From Candolleomyces eurysporus (lineage: Eukaryota; Basidiomycota; Agaricomycetes; Agaricales; Psathyrellaceae), in NCBI GenBank assembly GCA_027579435.1, contig JANBPK010000880.1, positions 1 to 64,000 on the forward strand: a stretch of 64,000 bases of DNA, given 5' to 3'. Each line of letters opens with the position of its first letter. The first letter of the stretch is position 1. The position numbers and the translations under genes are program-made. Under the pieces are notes generated by a model. That model worked only from the letters and a program-made list of their open reading frames with translations, was not told the DNA's origin and searched no databases. Shown here piece by piece: positions 57,667-64,000 of this stretch.

Positions 57667-60495
57667 TCAACTAGCGAGTGCTTTAACAGTCATGAGATTC
57701 GTAATTTCCACGAGATGTCCTATTTACAACAAAGCAGAGATAATCGTTAGACCCATGTCTATCTCAACAAGAGTTAACGGAGTGAGGACTTACGGTCAAT
57801 TCCGGTAAGAGTAGTTTGAGACTGGACGTTCAAATTCACGCAACCAATTAGATGACCAGGGCAAGGATATCGAAAATACAGTTGAGTACTCACCATCGCG
57901 TCAGTCGGCAAAGTCAATATTAACGCTTGAATGGCCTGAACATGCCCAATAACCTCATCGTGAAATGGTCGATTCCCCGCTTGAACTATGATAGAGTCCA
58001 GATTCAAGGGTGGAGGTTTCAACTTCAACTTCCCATGAGCGTCTTTTCTGAGATTTGAAGATGAACTGGCGCCTATTTTTTCGTTCTCAGATACGAGCGG
58101 TAAACTAGCGAAGCTGATAGACCGCGGGCGTCTCAGGAGCAGTTGTTTCTCGTCCGCACTAGTAGGTGAAGTTCGGAAATCAGCGAAGGAGTTGTTGGTC
58201 GGCGGAGAACCTGAGGCCGCGGGTAGGGCAGTCGAGGAAGTGTTCAGGATGGCTTTCTCGTAGACTTGCGACTGGATTGCTCGTTTATAGCGATCAGAGT
58301 AGGCCTCCGATAGGACTACGCATTGAAGAAGCATCGTTAACTGCAGATTGACCCAGAGGAAAATGGATTCACGTACTAGCAATCAGGATTGTCATTGTAC
58401 CAATCCCCATTAAAGCCCAGACAATGAAGATTGACCTTCCTGCTGCTGTTTTAGGGGAGAAATCACCTGCGTTGATCGTGGCTTTTGAGGAGTCGCTACT
58501 TTCTAAAAGGACTGATAAACGCACCGTAGCCGACAGTTGTGAAGGTGGTGAAGCCTGCGAGGAACAGAGTTAGACCTGTCAATGACGTCGATCAAGATGG
58601 AGGCTCACAAAACCAGACGGCTATACCGAACGACCACCCTTCTGTCCTGCTGAAGATAGCAGATCCAACCTGGAAGAAAAAAAAAAGAAAGTCAAAATCA
58701 AGGATAAATGTTTGTTCACACCCCTTACCATCCAGAAGATGAGGAATATTACAAGGGCTGCAGCCAAGCGTACCCGAAACGCCATTGTTTCCTCCCCTTC
58801 AAGGACAGTGCTAAGCGTTGCACCATCGAGGGTAGAAGTAGCAGAGAAAGGAACACCGGTCGAACTTCTCGCTCCGGGCGATTCCTCAGGCGCTTCTTCG
58901 TCATCATCTATGTATGTCGGATTGGGATGCGTCCCAAGCAACATCGCTTGCTCCCCATGCGTCACTGCGAGGGCAAATGATGCGAGCAGGTGTACCATCC
59001 GACCGGTTCGAATGTGGGTAAGGGGAGATGAGGAGTGTCCCCCATCATCGGGGCCTGAAGGCGTAATTGGTGTCCAACTGGCAGGATCAGAATCGAAAGG
59101 CACAAAGCCTGGAGGAAGAAGGTCAGCCAGAGGTGCTCCTGCTTCCAGAGCGCTGGCTTCCAACTGCGCGGTTGTGAGAGCTTCAATGTTCAATCGGCGG
59201 TGATGCAGTCGTCTGTGAAACGGCCTTAACCCCGTCGAGGCAAGAATTCTTCGAACCGTGTCCTGGAACCACCTTAATCTGAGATTCCGAGGAGCTTGAG
59301 CTGGTCGGTCGATCCAAACGGGGAGTCTTTGAGCCCTAAGGCGCCATATGATAGCATCTCGCCATCGACCTCGAATGCGGCGCTGTCGTTCCCTCTGCTT
59401 AATAGCGTGAATGCGTTCTTGAAGCGAGACAACTATGCCTTCAAGGAGGACCTCCCGAACGGACGCCACGGCAACTGCAAGGTTCAATATTCCGAAGGTG
59501 ATGTAGAACATGGTGAAAATTCTGGAACCCGTCGTCGAGGGAACCACATCTCCAAATCCTGGGTAACATTGGGTGTTGGGCGTGAGAGGCAATGCTGGTT
59601 ATTGAACGAGCACTTACCGACAGTTTCGATAGAGACAACTGCAAGGTATAGGGCATCAATGAAGGTTAGCTTGAGGATGAGCTTTTGGACAAGAGCGCCA
59701 AAAGCAATGTAGAAGAGGAGGACCATGATTATAATCACTAGGGTGCGCTGCCTCCGGGTCAACCCACTTCCACTGCTGGCGAAGTTTTTGGTTCGAATGA
59801 AGTCGACCAGTAGGGTGACACTCGTGATTATGGAGGCAATGGTCGAACAGACTGTCATCCAAAATGGTTGACCGTATGTAAAACCATCGTCTACGCTATA
59901 TTTCACGCCAAAGATGGTGACGGTCACAGCGCTAATGACGTCTTTCACATAACGACGTCAGCGCGCGAAGATCAAGCCGAAACAAAGCTGGCTCACCGTG
60001 GAAGGTCAAGAAAACGATAGCAAGCAAAGTCATCGGCTTTATGGCACGTTCTGCAAAGCGTACGACAAGACATCCGCTGGCTAGTATGGCACAGACCATG
60101 CTAATGGTGGTAGCAGCTACCAGCAGCCATGAGTTGTGTTGGGAATCAATGACGACGTGGTTGTCCCCAGTTCGGATGTACCATCGGTCGGTGAGGCTTG
60201 GAACGGCCAGAAGAATCGAAAAAGGGACCACGACTCCAGAGAAGATAGGGAGTATTCGGTAGGTCGGCGAAATGCTGATGTCTTCGTTATCGCCCTCAGA
60301 TTGGGACAACGTTCGGGTCAGGGGACGGAAGGAGGGAGAACGACAGCCCAGATTGACGCGCGGGATACCAACAGAGTCGTGGATTTTGTTTGAGGCTTCC
60401 TTTAGGTTCGAGGAGGTCGAAATGTCGACTTCCTCCAACTTGCTTGGAAAGTCTTCCCTTTCCCCAAGTTTTGAGCTTGAGCCACGGTCACCCAT
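57667..60495 (-). CDS. Two-pore outward-rectifier-type K+ channel (TOK family)
   Basis: Nine exons on the minus strand (60495-59997, 59941-59618, 59558-58729, 58669-58609, 58554-58525, 58466-58377, 58315-57894, 57821-57794, 57719-57667) give 778 residues with every phase consistent. Two pore loops carry selectivity filters: SIETVGFGDVVPST in the first and FTTVGYGDFSP in the second. Eight hydrophobic segments are expected, as in yeast Tok1: about four before a long loop, then pore 1, a cytoplasmic stretch of roughly 200 residues between the pores, pore 2, and a last helix (IVWALMGIGTMTILIA). Tok channels release K+ across the plasma membrane when the cell depolarises. The N-terminus (MGDRGSSSKLGERED) and the C-terminus are Ser-rich. 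Ends of the last two small exons are less certain. Confidence 0.88.
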
Positions 60496-61191
60496 TTCTG
60501 AGCCTGCTAAGATGCCAACCTCCCTACGAACAGGACCAGTCTGTTGATTTGGCTGGCTTCTACACTTTGCATTCGACTGGGTTCTGAAAGGACCTTGATA
60601 CTACGAGCACGGCGACATGAGAGAAAGAGGCAGATGCGCGGAGGCAGAGCGAAAGCCAAGCGTCATCGTATCAGGAAGGATTCAATTTGATAAGATAAGA
60701 TAGCCTTCGGTCCGGTTCAGGCAGGTGGTGGCAGTGCCCGGCACGCCGATCCTCTGAGAGGTTGGGTTTGCACTGTGTTGCTCTAAGGCGATACAACGAG
60801 ACGGCCCAATATCAGCAGCCTTGGTACGCAGGGTGAAATTTGTGATGAAAATCAAGATTCGGAAAGCATTCCATCGATAATTCCCAATCTGTTTTCTGTG
60901 TAGGATGGACCAGGGTCCTGGTACGTGCACAATTGTCCACAACCATTGTGTGCCATGGCTTGCAGCAACCTCAGAGGGAAGGTCAAGAGTCAAAGAGAGT
61001 CGGTCACTCTGGCTAACTCGGGCAAGTTAGCAAATATCGGTGCTATATGGTGTATTGATCACTTGAGCTGGCACTCAGTGACAGTACTTCTTCCGACATA
61101 CCGGAATATCATGTTGTGGCATGATGACGACAAACAGAAGGCCGTTCTTTCTCACTGACCCACTTGAGCGTGTCCACAACCCACTACAATC
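60496..61191. other. Divergent intergenic region
   Basis: This is the shared upstream region of the K+ channel gene (minus) and the SDR gene (plus). No gene is supported. Confidence 0.6.
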
Positions 61192-62629
61192 ATGGGGACC
61201 TCTTCCTCAAAGCCAGCTGCTGACAAGTTCGATCCGAAGAAAGACTTGGTAGATCTGAAGGGAAAAGTGATCATCGTGACAGGAGGGAAGTAAGTAGGCG
61301 CTCAAGTCCAATTCAAATGAAATCCGCTAATGCCTTTGTAACGCCTCCATTCATTCATTCACGCAGTAAAGGTATTGGATTCGCCACCGTCAGCGCACTG
61401 CTCCGCGCAAATGCCAAAGTCTACCTCGCTGCACGCAATGAGGAGCGTGCCAAAGCAGCCATTGAGTCCCTCCACAACGCAGGTCTCGGGAAAGGAGGCG
61501 AACATAGTCTTGGAGAGGTCGTCTGGCTCAAGCTTGACCTGGGTGATCCACGAGAGGCCAAGAAGGCTGCGGAAGAGTTCTTGAAGCTGGAGACGAGACT
61601 GGATGTAATAGGTGAGCTCGCGAAATAACTTGAACGTTACCGGAGCGGGTTGTTGACCACGAATCTTATAGTGAATAACGCTGGAGAGTCAGTCGTGGTT
61701 TGGCTAATCACCTTGACCGTGTACTAACGAGGTCCGGTGCAGTATGCATGGGGATGGGAGGCTTGGAGATGACGGTCAGTCTCCCTTTATTACCTCCATT
61801 TGACCTTGTGCGTGCTAATACACACCACACTCAGGCGTTTCTAGCATGCAAATCGTCAAGTAGGTGAAAGCTTATGCTCAGGAACTTGTCCATGACCCTG
61901 ACTTTCGTTCCAAGCTACATCAGCCCATATGTTTTTACCCGAGCCCTTCTTCCTTTGCTCAAACAAACAGCGGCGGAGCCTGGCTCGGACGTCCGAATCG
62001 TCAATGTAAGTCGCCACCAATCCCCGAGCACAACTCGCGTCCCCTATATATCGGCTCATGCCCTGCCCACGATAGGTTGCCTCAAAGGTCCACGCCTGGA
62101 CCCCAGCCGGGGTGCAATACAAGGAACCAAGCGACTGGAACGTCCAATACAGCTGGCGCCCCTTCGCCCACTTCCTTCGCTACGGTACGCATCCGCTCTC
62201 CCCCATCTATCTTATCAACCTCACCCTTCCCCCTTTATACCACCAGGAAACTCCAAACTCGCTGTGGTCCTCTGGTCCCGCCACCTCCAAGCCCAGCTCC
62301 TAGCCTCCGACCCAGCCTCACCCATAACCGTCCTAGCGATCCACCCAGGCGTCGTCGACACCGCGTCCCACACGATGCGCTTCCCGGGACTCATGAAATG
62401 GCTCTTCAGCTTCGGTACCATCCCAGTCGACGAAGGGGCCCACAACTCCCTCTTCGCCGCAGCTTCCAAGAAGATCAAGGAAGAGCCCGAGAAGTACAGA
62501 GCTGGTGTTTATTTGTTGGAGAGCCCTCCGGGGACGATCACGCCTCCCAGTGCGGCGGCTCAGGATGATAAGTTGGGTGAAGAGTTGGTACAGACGACGG
62601 AGAAGTTCCTCAAGGATATCGGGGTCTGA
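61192..62629 (+). CDS. Short-chain dehydrogenase/reductase
   Basis: Eight exons (61192-61289, 61367-61611, 61672-61687, 61743-61774, 61835-61859, 61915-62005, 62076-62184, 62247-62629) give 332 residues in one frame. The Rossmann cofactor motif is VTGGNKGIGF, the second motif NNAG is encoded by the 16-nt third exon, and the active-site YGNSK (YxxxK) spans the last junction. LAARNEERAKAA after beta-2 suggests NADP(H) binding. The stretch YISPYVFTRALLPLLK is the usual helix of the WW-domain/retinol-dehydrogenase-like subgroup. The substrate is unknown. The tail IHPGVVDTA..GTIPVDEGAHNSLFAA is typical. Three tiny exons (16, 32 and 25 nt) in a row are notable. The gene appears intact. Confidence 0.88.
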
Positions 62630-62946
62630 AATGGAGGAGGGATGCTGTGGTTCCATGCTTGTACTTGTACACGTTATGTATGTTTCTTTCCAGATCGTTC
62701 AGTTTGCTCGCTAGGTTTCCAATATACCCTTTGACTTGTCCCTCTCCCCAAGACTCAATCTTCGTCTGGGGGAAATACGTACTCCGAGGCCGTCAAGGGA
62801 AAATCTTCGACGCATACTCGATCGGAAGAGAAGAAAAGATAAATATTATCGGGGGTATTGTATAACAACAAAAAANGACGAAACCAAAAAAAAGGGCATA
62901 CACGAGGTCTGCGCTTTGGACCTCAGGCGGTCGAAAGAAAAAATGA

Positions 62947-64000
62947 TTAAAAGTCGTACCCCTCCACCTTAAACACCCTCCCATACTGCAAATAACTCTC
63001 CATAATCTTTAAGATGGGATCAGGCAAGCCCATACTGAGCAGGGTGAACGCGATCTTCGCAAAGCCATGGATCTGGCCTAGTTTGAAGAAGGCTCGGGCG
63101 ATCTGGGTGGGGTACTAAAGGTGGGTGAGGGTTCGGTCAGCTTCTTGCCAAACTCTCCGGGAAAAAGACAACTCACAGTCATCTCAGTATACTCAGCATA
63201 CTGATACGCCGCAACCCTAATCGCCGTCTGTATCGACCTCGTTATATCCCCCTCCTCCGCATACACCTCCATCAGCTTCAGCCACGGCTTCACAGAATAC
63301 CTCGTAGAATCCAGACACCTCTGATACGCCTCCTTCGCCTCTTCCTTGTGGTGCAACCGTATCCCCAGGTCACCCAAAATCTCCCACTCGAGCCCCGTCT
63401 TGCGGTAGGCCACATGTTGGGTTTTGAAGTGCGCCACTTCAGCGCGGAAGATCGTCCACACTCGTAGGTCCTGCAAACGACAACCATCCATCAGAAACCC
63501 GTCACTCAAAGTAGAAAGAAAAGGAAAACGGGGCAGAAAAANGCAAAACCCACCTCATACAAAACCATAAANCAAANTTATCCAACCACCTCTCACACAA
63601 CCGTTTATTACTAAACGAAAACGGCTCCGCAGGCTGCGACCCCAAATCCCCCAAATCCTGCTTATCATCCGCCGCAGCCTGCACCGGCTTCTCCACCAGC
63701 GCCCTCACCCCCGCCGCCGCACCACCCCCATTCGGCATCGGCGACGCAATATCGCCCTCCTCCGGGTCCACCTCCTCCTCCTTGGGGGCACTAACGCTCC
63801 TATTCGCAGCAGCCGTAGACCCCGACCTCTCATGATCATGCGACGAGATCTTGATAGTCGGAATCGCCGCCTCAGGCTCGGGCGACGGCGCCTCCATAAT
63901 CCCCCTCGTCGACGCCCTGTCGTCCTCCCCCGCCACCGTCCCATCCTCGTGTATAACAACCTGCTGCGAGCCCGGCCGCCCATTCACCTTGCCCCCTCCT
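62947..64000 (-). CDS. Exomer cargo adaptor (ChAPs family, Bch1/Bud7-like), 3' part
   Basis: The gene runs off the right edge, so only the C-terminal part is seen. Exons are beyond the edge to 63554, 63470-63177 and 63114-62947. The first visible exon is Glu/Pro/Ala-rich and then reads FSFSNKRLCERWLD; Ns at 63572 and 63577 in its last codons break a frame expected to continue as a short hydrophobic run to YE. The next exons carry TPR-like helices (DLRVWTIFRAEVAHFKTQ, WEILGDLGIRLHHKEEAKEA, YPTQIARAFFKLGQIHG) and end YGRVFKVEGYDF. ChAPs bind Chs5 and Arf1 at the trans-Golgi and sort selected cargo such as chitin synthase to the plasma membrane. Identification is from motif pattern and ending, recalled from the family. 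Confidence 0.7.

Overview
The window looks like a stretch of a basidiomycete nuclear genome, most likely an Agaricomycete. Genes are split by many short introns (about 50-60 nt, GT..AG, with CTAAT-like branch sites). The protein families are typical of mushrooms and relatives: NACHT-WD40 STAND proteins, TPR-CHAT proteins, an Agaricomycete-style F-box protein, GRGG-motif proteins and a fungal TOK-type K+ channel. The style of the NACHT proteins reminds me of Cantharellales such as Rhizoctonia, but that is an impression from memory and not demonstrated.

Layout. 0-5.4 kb is almost empty (one possible small gene). 5.4-12 kb holds an 8-exon membrane protein and two conserved genes that are broken here, a lysine-methyltransferase-like gene and an Elongator subunit 6-like gene. 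12-19.4 kb holds a decayed duplication and a broken NACHT-WD40 gene. 19.9-37 kb is mostly ordinary: a membrane protein, a GRGG-repeat (DUF3602-like) protein, a mitochondrial-type thioesterase divergent from Tma20/MCT-1, a 603-aa unknown, two tandem paralogues sharing a 23-nt micro-exon, and an F-box protein. 37-57 kb is an accessory region: a NACHT protein without sensor repeats, a broken TPR-CHAT gene, nested MITEs, an intact NACHT-WD40 gene with three near-identical WD repeats, and a pogo/Tigger-like transposon with perfect 25-nt inverted repeats and TA flanks. 57.6-64 kb returns to housekeeping genes: a two-pore K+ channel, a short-chain dehydrogenase and the 3' part of an exomer (ChAPs) gene that runs off the right edge.

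The main observation is compositional. The 3' halves of all three NACHT genes and the whole TPR-CHAT region are almost free of CpG, while the 5' halves of the same genes and the surrounding genes are CpG-normal. By hand count, 15301-16020 has about 52 CpG and 17161-17880 has about 2. The edges are sharp and fall inside coding sequence. The pogo-like transposon sits inside one such block yet is CpG-rich, so it probably arrived after the CpG loss. This fits methylation-driven (RIP-like) C-to-T decay aimed at multi-copy repeat domains.

Functionally, three STAND NTPases plus a TPR-CHAT protease in about 38 kb look like a self/non-self recognition or immune-type gene neighbourhood, inferred from family knowledge (fungal HET-E is NACHT-WD40; CHAT is a caspase-like protease fold). 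Several genes carry frameshifts or stops. Single unresolved N bases beside homopolymer runs suggest that some of these are assembly errors rather than real mutations.
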